Part shown: in pieces, positions 16,593-26,200 of the stretch
How positions within the stretch are numbered: the stretch's first letter is position 1
How the letters are laid out: every line of letters starts with the position of its first letter
From: Aeolococcus sp035552595
GTDB taxonomy: Bacteria > Chloroflexota > Dormibacteria > Aeolococcales > Aeolococcaceae
NCBI GenBank assembly: GCA_035552595.1
Contig: DASZKZ010000083.1
Coordinates: forward strand, 8,200 to 72,199
Direction of reading: 5' to 3'
Length of the DNA stretch: 64,000 bases
Notes under the pieces: model-generated
Databases searched by the model: none
What the model saw: only the letters and a program-made list of their open reading frames with translations
What the model was told of the DNA's origin: nothing
Program-made: the position numbers and the translations under genes

Positions 16593-17726
16593 TCAGCGCA
16601 TCCTGGGAAGGTCGAGCACGCGCTCCGCGATGATGTTGCGCTGGATCTCCGACGTGCCCCCCTCGATGGAGTTGGCCCGGGCGCGCAGCATCCGTCGCGT
16701 CCAGACCGAATCGGCGGCGAGGCCATCGGCGCCGAGGACGTCGAGAGCGAGCTCGCCGAGGCGCTGATTGATGTCGGCCCACTGGATCTTGGCCAGCGAC
16801 CCCTCCGGACCGGGCACGCCACGCTCGATGACGCGCGAGAGCCCGCGATAGCCGTTGAGGCGCATCGTCTCGGTGTCGACGATCAGCGCGCTGAGCCGGC
16901 GGCGCAGAACCGGGTCCTCCTGGCGCCCGCGTTCGCGGATCAGCGCGGCCAGCTCGTCGAGCTCCATCTGGATGGCCAGCGCCGAGGCCGCGCTCAAGCC
17001 GGCGCGTTCGAACATCAGGGTGGTGATGGCCACGTTCCAGCCATCGCCGACAGCACCCACCCTGTCTTCGTCGGCAACCGTGGCGTCGTTGAAGAAGATC
17101 TCGTTGAACTCGGAGTCGCCGGTCGCCTGGCGCAGGGGACGAACCTCGACCCCGGGTTGCTTCATGTTGCAGATGAAGTAGGTGAGGTTGCGATGGCGCT
17201 CCTGGTCACCCGTCCTGGCCAGCAGCATGCACCACGTGGCCCGGTGCGCGAACGAGGTCCACACCTTCTGTCCGTTGACCTTCCAGCCCCCGTCGACCGG
17301 CTCCGCCCGGGTGGTCACGGCCGCCAGGTCGCTGCCCGCGTTGGGCTCGCTGAAGCCCTGGCACCAGACCTCGTCGCCGTTGAGGATGGGGGCGAGAAAC
17401 CGAGCCCGCTGCTCGTCGCTGCCGTGGGCGATGATCACCGGGCCACCCATCACCAGCCCGATGATGTTGGCCGGAGGCGGCGCCTTGGCGCGCACCATCT
17501 CCTCGTTGAAGATGGCCTGCTCCATGAGGGTGGCGCCGCGGCCGCCGTGCTGGCGCGGCCACGCGATGCCGACGTAGCCGCCGTCGAAGAGGGTGCGCTG
17601 CCAGCGCAGCCGGAAGTCCACGATCTCCTCGGTGCGCTGCGGCTCCGGCCCGGGGTGGTGCTCCGAGAGCCAGGCGCGCACCTCGTCGCGGAATTGCAGC
17701 TCCGCTGGGGAGAGGCTCAGATCCAC
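16593..17726 (-). CDS. Acyl-CoA dehydrogenase family protein (catalytic-type subunit of an adjacent pair)
   Basis: A 377-residue acyl-CoA dehydrogenase starting at a GTG at 17724-17726. It shows FRDEVRAWLSEHHPGPEP, the FAD/substrate block WCQGFSEPNAGSDLAAV, GQKVWTSFAHRATWCMLLAR, and the C-terminal NSIEGGTSEIQRNIIAERVL, which contains the likely catalytic acid. It introduces the alpha-beta double bond in an acyl-CoA. A TAGGCT element 8 nt before the start suggests its own leaderless promoter inside the acyl-CoA gene group. It probably pairs with the following smaller homologue. Confidence 0.92.
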   Translation of the reverse strand: MDLSLSPAELQFRDEVRAWLSEHHPGPEPQRTEEIVDFRLRWQRTLFDGGYVGIAWPRQHGGRGATLMEQAIFNEEMVRAKAPPPANIIGLVMGGPVIIAHGSDEQRARFLAPILNGDEVWCQGFSEPNAGSDLAAVTTRAEPVDGGWKVNGQKVWTSFAHRATWCMLLARTGDQERHRNLTYFICNMKQPGVEVRPLRQATGDSEFNEIFFNDATVADEDRVGAVGDGWNVAITTLMFERAGLSAASALAIQMELDELAALIRERGRQEDPVLRRRLSALIVDTETMRLNGYRGLSRVIERGVPGPEGSLAKIQWADINQRLGELALDVLGADGLAADSVWTRRMLRARANSIEGGTSEIQRNIIAERVLDLPRMR

Positions 17727-17740
17727 GGGAACGCAGCCTA
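17724..17740 (-). promoter_or_regulatory. Leaderless -10 element for the acyl-CoA dehydrogenase gene
   Basis: TAGGCT on the minus strand (17740-17735) is followed by 8 nt and the GTG start, with no Shine-Dalgarno sequence. Confidence 0.5.
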
Positions 17741-17742
17741 CC

Positions 17743-19353
17743 TCACCCGTCCGCGGTCGCTGGCGCCGCCACCACCAGCGCGCGCAGCGCTTTGCGGTCG
17801 AGCTTGCCGACGCTGGTGAGCGGGATGCTGCCGACGATGCGGATCTCGCGCGGAGCCTTGGTCGCCGACAGGCGCGAGCGCGCGTAGCGGATGAGCTCGT
17901 CGGCGCCCACCCCCGTCCCCTGCTTCAGGCTCACGAAGGCGACCACCTCCTCACCCAGGCGCGGGTCGGGACGGCCGACCACCCCGGCCATGGCCACCTC
18001 TGGATGGGAGACGAGCACATCCTCGACATCGCGAGGAAAGACGTTGAAGCCACCACGCAGGATGAGGTCCTTCTTGCGGTCGACCACGTAGAGGTACCCG
18101 TCGGAGTCGACGTGGCCGATGTCACCCGTGTGCAGCCAGCCGTCACGCAGCACCGCCGCCGACTCTTCGGGAGCGTTCCAGTAGCCGCCCATGACGCCCG
18201 GGCCGCGCGCGCAGATCTCGCCGTCGTCACCGTCGCGCAGCACCTCGCCGCCGTCGCCGGTGATGCGCACCGTGCAGCCCGCGATCGGCAAGCCCACGCT
18301 GCCCTGGCGACGGCGGCCGGGCGGGTTGGTGGAGATCACCGCGGAGGTCTCGGTGCAGCCGTAGCCCTCGAGGACCTGGCACGACGGCACCCTGCGCTCG
18401 AACTCCCGCAGGACGTCGAGAGGCAGGGGCGCGGCGCCGCTGCCGACGTAGAGCATCGACTCGAGGTCGGCGTCCTCGAGGGGCTCGGCGAGGAGCATCT
18501 GCATCATGGCGGGGACCAGGGAGGTGCGCTGGGAGCGGTGCTGTTCGCAGAGTGCGACCCACTCGGACGCGTTGAACCAGCGCTGCACCACCGCCACACC
18601 CGGTTCATCGCTGTGCATGGCGACGACGGTGACGATCATCCCGTAGGCGTGGGACAGCGGCAGCGGGGTGATCACGCGTGTGGCGCCGGGCACACGAGTG
18701 GCCTCCCACGAGCTGCGTGCGCACGACCACAGGTTGGCGTGGCTGAGGGCCACCCCCTTGGCCCGGCCGGTGGTGCCGCCCGTGTACATGAGGGTGGCGA
18801 GCTCGTCGTCCCGCCGGGGCACGCGTGGACGCGGCTCTGCGGCCTCGAGGTCCTGGAAGCCCGCCAGCCGCGCCCCGCTGCCCATCGTCGCCTCGGGATC
18901 AGGCCCGGCGACGATGACGTGGGCCAGCGCGGGCGCACCCGCTGCCGCATCGAGAACCGTGCCCAGCAGCTCGGCGGTGGTGACCGCGGCGACGGCCCCC
19001 GAGTCGACCAGGATGTGGCCCAGCTCGGCGGCGCTGGTGAGAAACACCACCGGCGTGACCACCGCGCCGGCACGCCAGATGGCGTTGTATGCGATCAGGA
19101 CCTCCGGACAGTTGGCCATCAGCACGACGACCCGTTCTCCGGGTTGCATGCCGAGGTCGGCAAGCCCTCCGGCGACACGGCGGGCGCGCTCGTGCAGGTC
19201 GCCGGAGCGAAACGTCTGGCCCTCGAAGATGAGCGCGTCGTGGTCGCCGAGCCGCTCCAGGGATTCCTCGGCGAGCCGCGCCAGGTTGCGGCCGTCAGCC
19301 ACGAGCGTCCTCGGGGGGAGCGCCGCCGCGATCGGCGCCGTGGTGGCGTCCAT
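17743..19353 (-). CDS. AMP-dependent acyl-CoA ligase (ANL superfamily)
   Basis: A 536-residue adenylate-forming enzyme. It shows the phosphate loop MYTGGTTGRAKGV, EGYGCTETSAVIS (A5), DGWLHTGDIG (A7), RKKDLILRGGFNVFP (A8) and the invariant lysine in GKLDRKALR (A10). It activates a carboxylic acid with ATP and CoA, in the fatty acid or aromatic acid CoA ligase branch. The start at 19351-19353 is chosen from the family length. It overlaps the thioesterase gene by about 59 nt. A slightly later start would also be possible. It feeds the two acyl-CoA dehydrogenases downstream. Confidence 0.93.
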   Translation of the reverse strand: MDATTAPIAAALPPRTLVADGRNLARLAEESLERLGDHDALIFEGQTFRSGDLHERARRVAGGLADLGMQPGERVVVLMANCPEVLIAYNAIWRAGAVVTPVVFLTSAAELGHILVDSGAVAAVTTAELLGTVLDAAAGAPALAHVIVAGPDPEATMGSGARLAGFQDLEAAEPRPRVPRRDDELATLMYTGGTTGRAKGVALSHANLWSCARSSWEATRVPGATRVITPLPLSHAYGMIVTVVAMHSDEPGVAVVQRWFNASEWVALCEQHRSQRTSLVPAMMQMLLAEPLEDADLESMLYVGSGAAPLPLDVLREFERRVPSCQVLEGYGCTETSAVISTNPPGRRRQGSVGLPIAGCTVRITGDGGEVLRDGDDGEICARGPGVMGGYWNAPEESAAVLRDGWLHTGDIGHVDSDGYLYVVDRKKDLILRGGFNVFPRDVEDVLVSHPEVAMAGVVGRPDPRLGEEVVAFVSLKQGTGVGADELIRYARSRLSATKAPREIRIVGSIPLTSVGKLDRKALRALVVAAPATADG

Positions 19354-19807
19354 AGGAACCGGCGTCGGGGAGGACCACCTGCGTGCACCGGCTGGTGGCG
19401 AGCAGGCCATCCGCGGAGTCGAACATCTCCGCGGCACAGAAGACGATCCTCCGGGTGCGGCGCACCACCGTCCCGGTGGCGCGGAGAAGCCCCGGCCGCG
19501 AGGCGCGCAGGAATTCCACGCGCAGGTCGGCGGTCAGAAACACCTGGTCGTTGTCGAGCACCGTCCAGCATGCTCCGCCCATCGCCGAGTCGAGCAGCGC
19601 GGTCACCATCCCGCCCTGGACGACGGGACCGTCGGCTGTGGGAAAGCAGTACTCGGGCACGGCCGTCCACTCGATCGTGGTCGACCCCGGCTGCCAGTCC
19701 GTCCGCCGGTAGCCCAGGGTTCGCCAGATGTGCGGGCCGTCGACGGCAGCTGCCTCCCAGGTGCGGGAATCGCCGAATCGCTCTCCCGGCGTGATCCTCT
19801 CCGTCAT
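19295..19807 (-). CDS. PaaI-type hotdog-fold thioesterase
   Basis: A 170-residue hotdog protein starting at the ATG at 19805-19807. It contains GPVVQGGMVTALLDSAMGGACW, with the helix-proximal residues of the PaaI family, then VFLTADLRVEFLRASRPG and strands GTVVRRTRRIVFCAAEMF. It hydrolyses acyl-CoA thioesters, probably recycling CoA for the neighbouring ligase and dehydrogenases. The last about 25 residues are polar and overlap the ligase start, which is a little unusual. It lies 13 nt downstream of the NfuA-type gene. Confidence 0.87.
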   Translation of the reverse strand: MTERITPGERFGDSRTWEAAAVDGPHIWRTLGYRRTDWQPGSTTIEWTAVPEYCFPTADGPVVQGGMVTALLDSAMGGACWTVLDNDQVFLTADLRVEFLRASRPGLLRATGTVVRRTRRIVFCAAEMFDSADGLLATSRCTQVVLPDAGSYGRHHGADRGGAPPEDARG

Positions 19808-19820
19808 GGGCAGCGCGGCG

Positions 19821-20405
19821 CTACTTCTTGGCGGCCTGGTAGTAGGGATTGGCGCCCTGGGCGTGGTCGGTGGTGTCGCGCACCTCGCGGATCTCCGGGA
19901 AGGCGTCGAGGATGGCGGCGCGCACCCCCTGGCCCAGGGTGACCTCGGCCATGCCGCAGCCCTGGCAGCCACCGCCCATGTGGATGAACGCGACGCCGTC
20001 GGCGACATCGAGCAGGTCGATGTGGCCGCCGTGCGACGCCACCGACGGGTTGATCTCCAGGTCGAGCAGGCGCTGCACGCGCTCGGCGACGGGATCGAGC
20101 CAGAGCGGGTTGGGATTGATGACGCGCACCGCTCCCATGGGCAGATCGGCGTCGAGGGTGATCCCGTCGAGGTACGGCGCTGAGGCGAGGGGGATGTGGA
20201 TGGGGATTCCCTCGAGCTCCTCGACGACGAGGTCGCCCTGCCGCTCCTCGCCCGCCGCCACCAGCTGCATGTCGTAGACGAAGGCGCCCTCCTGGCGGCC
20301 GGTGATGGCGATGCGCAGCCCGGCACCCGGCTGCTTGGTGTTGGCGCGCACCTGCTCGATGCGGGTGCGCGCGTTGGCGGTGGCGCTGACCTGAGGCTGC
20401 TTCAC
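19821..20405 (-). CDS. NfuA-type iron-sulfur cluster carrier/scaffold protein
   Basis: A 194-residue protein starting at a GTG at 20403-20405. The N-terminal about 100 residues resemble the A-type (HesB-like) degenerate domain (GAGLRIAITGRQEGAFVYDMQLV). The C-terminal NifU domain has LDLEINPSVASHGGHIDLLDV and the cluster-binding CQGC in GGGCQGCGMAEVTLGQGV. It carries or assembles [4Fe-4S] clusters. It is first in a minus-strand group with the thioesterase and CoA ligase, but its role is probably general Fe-S maturation. Confidence 0.92.
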   Translation of the reverse strand: MKQPQVSATANARTRIEQVRANTKQPGAGLRIAITGRQEGAFVYDMQLVAAGEERQGDLVVEELEGIPIHIPLASAPYLDGITLDADLPMGAVRVINPNPLWLDPVAERVQRLLDLEINPSVASHGGHIDLLDVADGVAFIHMGGGCQGCGMAEVTLGQGVRAAILDAFPEIREVRDTTDHAQGANPYYQAAKK

Positions 20406-20463
20406 GCAGCGAGTCTGACACCTCGGCTGAGCCGGCGCGCAGCGGGCGGCGCAGGCGCGGACC

Positions 20464-20479
20464 TAGGCTGGTCGCCATG
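20464..20479 (+). promoter_or_regulatory. Leaderless -10 element for the ATP-grasp ligase gene
   Basis: TAGGCT at 20464-20469 is followed by 7 nt and the ATG at 20477. There is no Shine-Dalgarno sequence in the gap. Confidence 0.5.
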
Positions 20480-21733
20480 TCGCAGCGGGTCATGCTCGTC
20501 CTTCCCACCGCCACCTACCGGGCGACGGCCTTCCTTCGCGCCGCCGAGCGGCTCGGGCTGGACTGCGTGGTGGCCTCGGACGAGGCGCCCACGCTGGCGG
20601 CGCTGATGGAGGGACGCGTGCTCACCCTCGACCTCGGCGATCCCCAGCGCGCGGCCGTCCGCGCCGCGACGTTTGCAGCGCAATGGCCGGTCGACGCGAT
20701 CATCGGCGTCGACGAGGCATCCGTCCTCACCGCAGCCCATCTGGCCACCGCGCTGGGCATCGCGCGCAACCCGATCGAAGCTGTCGGGGCCACCCGCGAC
20801 AAGCGGCGATTGCGCGCGCGGCTCGACGAGGCATCGGTGCGGCAGCCACGGTGGGTCGAGGCACGGGGCGACGCCACCGGGTCCGCGGCTGCCCACGCGG
20901 CTGCGGCGGTGGGGCTGCCGTGCGTCGTCAAGCCTGTCAACCTTGCCGCCAGCCGGGGGGTGATCCGCGCGGACACCGGCGCGGAGCTGGCTGCCGCGGT
21001 CATCCGGGTCGACAGGCTGCTGCGCCGCCCCGGGCTGTGCGGTCCCGACGGCGATCCACCCCTGCTGATCGAGGAGTTCATCGCCGGTGCCGAGATCGCC
21101 ATCGAGGGGCTGCTCAGCGGCGGGGAGTTGACGGTGCTGGCCGTCTTCGACAAGCCCGACCCGCTCGACGGGCCATTCTTCGCCGAGACGCTGTATGTGA
21201 CCCCATCGAGACATGACCCCGCCATGCTCGATGATGCCGTGGCGGTGACCCGCGAGGCGCTGCACGCCCTGGGCCTCGTGGACGGTCCGATCCACGCCGA
21301 GCTGCGCCTGGCAGCCAGCGGGGCCGTCTTCCTCGAGGTGGCGGCACGATCCATCGGCGGCCGATGCTCGTCGGCGCTGCGCATTCTCGATGGAGAGCAC
21401 GAGATGTCCCTCGAGGAGCTGATCCTCCGCCATGCGTTGGGGATGCCCCTGGGGCGGCCTGGGCTGGCTCCCGGAGGAGCCGGGGTTCTCATGCTGCCCG
21501 TGCCCAGCGCCGGCGTCCTGCACCGGGTGTCCGGCGCGCGCGAGGCGGCAGCGGTGCCGGGTGTCACCGCCGTGGACCTCACCATCCCGGTCGGCCAGGC
21601 GGTGGAATCACTCCCCGAAGGTGATCGATATCTCGGCTTCGTCGTCGCCCGGGGACCCGACGCCGCGAGCGTCGAGGAATCGCTACGGTGCGCGCAACGC
21701 CTGATCGGTGTCGAGGTTGCCGTCCACCGTTGA
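20477..21733 (+). CDS. ATP-grasp L-amino-acid-ligase-like protein
   Basis: A 418-residue ATP-grasp enzyme. It has a Rossmann-like N-domain (VMLVLPTATYRATAFLRAAERLGLD) and GVDEASVLTAAHLATALGI. The ATP-binding core follows: TRDKRRLRARLDEASV, GLPCVVKPVNLAASRGVIRADTG, LLIEEFIAGAEIAIEG, and the metal-binding GPIHAELRL...VFLEVAARSIGGRCS. A C-terminal domain (GVLMLPVPSAGVLHRVSG) resembles the LAL C2 domain. Relatives join amino acids to dipeptides or modify amino acids (BacD/BL00235 type). It is a single gene with no peptide biosynthesis neighbours, so the substrate is unknown. Confidence 0.87.
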   Translation: MSQRVMLVLPTATYRATAFLRAAERLGLDCVVASDEAPTLAALMEGRVLTLDLGDPQRAAVRAATFAAQWPVDAIIGVDEASVLTAAHLATALGIARNPIEAVGATRDKRRLRARLDEASVRQPRWVEARGDATGSAAAHAAAAVGLPCVVKPVNLAASRGVIRADTGAELAAAVIRVDRLLRRPGLCGPDGDPPLLIEEFIAGAEIAIEGLLSGGELTVLAVFDKPDPLDGPFFAETLYVTPSRHDPAMLDDAVAVTREALHALGLVDGPIHAELRLAASGAVFLEVAARSIGGRCSSALRILDGEHEMSLEELILRHALGMPLGRPGLAPGGAGVLMLPVPSAGVLHRVSGAREAAAVPGVTAVDLTIPVGQAVESLPEGDRYLGFVVARGPDAASVEESLRCAQRLIGVEVAVHR

Positions 21734-21849
21734 GCGCAGGGCAGCCGCGTACCCCAGCAATGAGGCAGCGTCACCGCGCGCCCCAGGCGTCCTCCGATGG
21801 GTTGGTGGTCCGCGCGCCCGCCATGGCGCCATCCTCCTCGAAGGGCCGG

Positions 21850-21865
21850 TAGGATCCGGGCGGTG
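21850..21865 (+). promoter_or_regulatory. Leaderless -10 element for the TMEM175-like gene
   Basis: TAGGAT at 21850-21855 is followed by 7 nt and the GTG at 21863, with no Shine-Dalgarno sequence. This supports the choice of the GTG over the upstream ATG at 21797. Confidence 0.5.
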
Positions 21866-22468
21866 AGCAAGCAGCGCCTCGAAGCTCTCAGCGACGGCGT
21901 CTTCGCCATCGCCATCACGCTGCTGGTGCTGACCATCGCGCAGCCGGGTGACTACAACCACCTGGCCCAGCAGCTCGCCGATCGTTGGCCGGGATTCGCC
22001 GCCTACGTGGTCAGCTTCGCCGTCATCGGCATCATGTGGTTCAACCACCACTCCATCTTCGCCCACTTCGAACGGGTCGACCGCGGCCTCGTCTACCTCA
22101 ACCTCGCATTGCTCATGACGGTGGTCTTCATCCCCTACCCGACCGGCATCTTCGGCCAGGCTCTGCAGAAGGGGCAGGGCGCCCAGACGGCGGCGGTGTT
22201 CTACAGCGCGGTGATGGCGATCAACGCGTACGCCTGGTCGGCACTGTGGGTCTACGCGTCGCGGGGCCGCAGGCTCCTCTCACCGCACTTCCCGGAGGCG
22301 CAGCGCGGCATCGCCACCGTTCTCTTCACGGTGGGCGGCGCGCTCTACACCATCACCGTCGCCATCGCCTTCATCTCAGCGTCTGCCTGCCTGGCGTTTC
22401 ACGCGCTGCTGGCCGTGTACTACGCGCTCGACCCCATCTCACGACGCGCCGCGCGCAGCAGCGGTTGA
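21863..22468 (+). CDS. TMEM175 (DUF1211) family potassium channel-like protein
   Basis: A 201-residue protein with six predicted helices, the size of bacterial TMEM175 channels. The first helix carries RLEALSDGVFAIAITLLVLTI, matching the family R-x3-[FL]SDGVFAIA-x-TLL signature; here Leu replaces the usual Phe of the FSD motif. WFNHHSIF and FIPYPTGIFGQ follow. Bacterial members conduct K+ with weak selectivity. I chose the GTG at 21863 because the family begins directly with this motif and a leaderless -10 precedes it. Confidence 0.88.
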   Translation: MSKQRLEALSDGVFAIAITLLVLTIAQPGDYNHLAQQLADRWPGFAAYVVSFAVIGIMWFNHHSIFAHFERVDRGLVYLNLALLMTVVFIPYPTGIFGQALQKGQGAQTAAVFYSAVMAINAYAWSALWVYASRGRRLLSPHFPEAQRGIATVLFTVGGALYTITVAIAFISASACLAFHALLAVYYALDPISRRAARSSG

Positions 22469-22477
22469 GGGCGGCGC

Positions 22478-23263
22478 TCAGCCGGCGCCGAGGTCGACGT
22501 CGACGACCACCGGGGCATGGTCGGATGGTGCCTTGCCCTTGCGGGCGTCGCGGTCGACGTACGCGTCGCTGATGTGCGCGGCCAGGCCGGCGCTGAGCAG
22601 GACCAGGTCGATGCGCATGCCCAGGCCGCGATGGAAGTTGCCACCCCGGTAGTCCCAGTAGGTGAAGGGCTGCGGGCCCTTGAGGGCCCGCGCCGTGACA
22701 TCGGTGAGACCGAGCTCGAGGAGGGCGGTGACGGCGGCGCGTTCCGGAGCGGTGACATGTGTGGAGCCGATGAACGCGGCCGGATCCCAGACGTCACTGT
22801 CGGTCGGGGCGACGTTGAAGTCACCGCAGACCGCCAGCGGAGCCGCGTCCGCCGCCTCGGCGGCGAGGGCCTCACGCAGCGCGCTCAGCCAGGACAGCTT
22901 GTACGCGAAGTGCGGGCTGTCGACGGTGCGCCCGTTGGGAACGTACAGGGACCACACCCGCACCGGCCCGCAGGTGGCCGCCAGGGCCCGAGCCTCGGGA
23001 TCGGGAAACCCGGGCTCGCCGGGGAATCCCCGGCGCACGGCCGCGAGCCCGACGGTGGAGATGATGGCCACGCCGTTCCACTGACCGGCCCCGTGGGTGG
23101 CGGCGTCATAGCCGAGCGCCGCCAGCTCGGCGCGGGGGAAGAGCTGGTCGGCGACCTTGGTCTCCTGCAGACAGAGCACGTCGGGGCGGGTGCTCTCCAG
23201 CCAGTCGAGGACGCGGGGCAGGCGCATGGTCAGCGAGTTGACGTTCCAGGTGGCGATCCTCAT
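22478..23263 (-). CDS. xthA: Exodeoxyribonuclease III
   Basis: A 261-residue endonuclease/exonuclease/phosphatase-fold protein of standard XthA length, starting MRIATWNVNSL at 23263. Active-site motifs are seen in order: WNVNS, QETK, AVCGDFNVAP, the catalytic Asp-His end SDHAPVVVDV, and TYWDYRGGNFHRGLGMRIDLVL. It cleaves DNA 5' of abasic sites and removes 3' blocking groups in base excision repair. It begins four nucleotides after the large cyclase/ATPase gene and is probably in one transcript with it. Confidence 0.95.
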   Translation of the reverse strand: MRIATWNVNSLTMRLPRVLDWLESTRPDVLCLQETKVADQLFPRAELAALGYDAATHGAGQWNGVAIISTVGLAAVRRGFPGEPGFPDPEARALAATCGPVRVWSLYVPNGRTVDSPHFAYKLSWLSALREALAAEAADAAPLAVCGDFNVAPTDSDVWDPAAFIGSTHVTAPERAAVTALLELGLTDVTARALKGPQPFTYWDYRGGNFHRGLGMRIDLVLLSAGLAAHISDAYVDRDARKGKAPSDHAPVVVDVDLGAG

Positions 23264-23267
23264 GGCG

Positions 23268-26200
23268 TCAGGAGGCCGTCGAGAGCACGGCCACGCGGTC
23301 GCATCTGTCCATCCAGGGAGCTGCCTCGAGCTCCTCGAAGACGGAGCGGGCCTGGTCGAGGAGCGGCTGGGCCTCGCGGCGGCGACCCTCTCCGGAGAGC
23401 GCCTCGGCGAGCTCGAGCCGGGTGACCGCCAGCCAGAGGGGAGAGGTGATCTCTTCGAAGATCTGCGCCGCCCGGAGGTACGCGGCCTCGGCCGCCCCGG
23501 CGTCGCCACGCAGCACCGCCAGCCGGCCGCGGAAGCGCGCGGCGTGCGCGGTCACGAACGGCGGCCGCTGCGGAGCGTGGCGCTCGTCGACCCCGTCGAG
23601 GGTGCGCTCCACCTCCTCGATGCGACCGCTGCGCACGCCCGCCTCCATGCCGTCGACGAAGGCCTTCTTCACCGCCTCGTCGGTGAGCACGATGGAGGCG
23701 TCCTCGAGCAGCCGGCGCACCGCCTCCAGCGCCGTGGTGTAGCGACCGGTGGCGGTGTCGACGGCGATGACCAGCGCGGCATGGGTGGAGAGCGTCTGCA
23801 TGTCGGAGGACGTGCCCCACGCGTCGCAGTCGGCGAGGAGCTGCACCGCCGCGTCGATCTGGCCACGATGGATGTGCAGATGCGTCGCCGCCTCCGCGAC
23901 GGAGAGGAACTCACCGCTGGTGAGCTCGGCGTGTGACATCGATCCCAGGTGATCGGTGACCTCGTGCCACTGGCCGGTGCGGTAGAGGGCTCCCAGCAGC
24001 TCGGAGAGCACGTATCCCTCGTTGACGCGGTCGCCGATCTTGCGGGCCAGGAGCAGGGCGCTGCGCAGCTCCGCGATGGCGTCGAGGTCGCGGTCGACGC
24101 GTGACAGGCTGTCGGCGACGTTGCAGTAGGAGCGCAGCGCCGCCGAGGGGACGTCGTGGTCGAGCGCGACCTGGAGCGCGTGGGTGAGCATGGCCACGCC
24201 CTCCTCGCGATTGCCGCGCGCGGCGGCGACCACGCCGAGGGTGTTGAGCGCGTTGGAGATCACCCCCGGCAGCGCGATGTGCTCGGCGATGTCGAGCGCG
24301 ACGCGGGTGCGCGCGCTGGCCAGGTCCATGTTGCCGACGAAGAAGTGGAACCGGCCCAGCTGCGCGGCCAGCGCGGCGAGGTCGGCGTCCCCGGGGTCGG
24401 CGGACAGGATGGCGAAGGCGTCCTCCATGCGGGCGATCGCGGTGTCGACGTCGCCGCGCATGCGGGTGATCTCCGCGGAGCGTGCCGAGGCACGAGCCGC
24501 GGGGTGGGCCAGCCCAGCGGCCCCGAACAGGGTGATGGCCTGCTCGAAGTGCTCCGCCGCCTCATCGATACGACCGCCGAGCAGCGCCATCTCGGCGGCG
24601 CGCTCGTGGATCTCCGCCTGGCGCTGCGCTCCCTCGACGAGGTGGAGCGCCTCCTCGAAGTAGTGCTGCGCCTCCGGGTTGGCGGCCAGCGAGGCCGCGT
24701 GCTCCGCCGCCTGGGTCATCATCTCCGCCGCCTTGGTGCGGATCCGGGCCGCGTCGGGATCGGCGGGGGCGAGCCGGTAGGCCTCGAGGAAGTGGGAGGC
24801 GACCACCTCGACGACGTCACCGTCGGTCTTGCCCCAGGCGTCCTCGAGCCATTCTCCGGCGGCCAGATGACGGCGCTTGCGGTCCTGCCGCGAGAGGGTC
24901 TCGTAGGCCACCCAGCGGATCAGGTCCTGCCCGAAGGCATAGAGGCCGCGCTCGGGCGAGCGCGGATCGGACTGCAGCGTGAGCACCTCGCGGCGCACCA
25001 GGTCGGTGAGCAGCGAGCGGGCGCCGGCCGGGTCGATGTCGCCCACCGCCGCCGCCGCCTCGGAGCTGAACGTCTTGCCCAGCACCGAGGCGTCCTGGAG
25101 CAGCCGCCGCTCCGGTTCGGGAAGCCCGTCGAGCCGGGCCGCGATGAGCGCGTGCAGAGTCTCCGGGACCTCGAGTGTGTCGACCGAACCGGTCACCCGG
25201 AAGCCCGCGCCCTCGGGCACGAGCAGCCCCCGGTCGACCAGGCTGCGCACCGTCTCGACGGCATACAGAGGCACGCCGGCGGCGCGGTCGACGATGCGGC
25301 CGCGCAGCTCCTCCGGCATGCCGGGCACCAGCCCGGAGAGCAGCACGCGCATCACCTCGTCGCTGAGCGGGTCGAGGAGCAGCGAGGTGAAGCTGCGTGT
25401 GCCACCCCAGGTGGGATGTCGCTCGGACAGCTCGGGACGCGCCAGCGTGATCACGTAGAGCGCGTGGTTGCGCGACCAGTCGAGCAGGTGCTCGATGAAC
25501 TCGAGCAGCGAGGCGTCGGCCCATTGCAGGTCCTCGATGACCAGGACCGTCGGCGACTGCTCGGCGAGGCGCTCGAAGAAGAGCCGCCAGGCGCCGAAGA
25601 GGTCGTCACGGTCGGTCGCGGCACGGTCCTCGAGACCGAGCAGATGGGCCAGACGGGGTTCGACCCAGCGCTGCTCCTCCGGGTCGGGCACGTTCTCGGC
25701 GAGGGTGGCGCGCAGCTTGGCCATGGCGGAGGCCAGCGGCTCGCCCTCGGTGATGCCGGTGCGCATGCGCACGATGTCCGCGAGCGCCGAGTAGGTGACC
25801 CCCTCGCCGTAGGCGAGGCAGCGCCCCTGATGCCAGAACACCTCAGAGGCGAGGCCGTCGATGTACTTGCAGAACTCCCACGCCAAGCGCGACTTGCCGA
25901 TGCCGGCGACGCCGACGACGGAGACGAGGTGGGCGGCGCGCTCGTCGGCGGCGGCATGGAAGAGGTCCTTGACGAGGCGGAGCTGGCGATCGCGTCCCGA
26001 GAACGGCGCCTCGAAGCCCGCGGACCTCAGCGCTCCGCGCCGGGTGCCGACGACGCGCACCGCGCGCCACACCTTGACCGCGTCGGCCTTGCCCTTGAGC
26101 GCACGGTCACCGGCATCCTCGTACTCCACCGCCGCCTCGGTGGCGCGGCGGGTGGAATCGCCGACCAGCACCGTCCCCGGCTCCGCCGCCGTCTGGATCC

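Noticed and set aside
15123..17819. An 898-codon open frame on the plus strand across the acyl-CoA dehydrogenase genes
   Set aside because: It is antisense to two well-supported acyl-CoA dehydrogenases, and its translation is low-complexity Arg/Ala/Gly/His text without domains, as expected from high-GC DNA.
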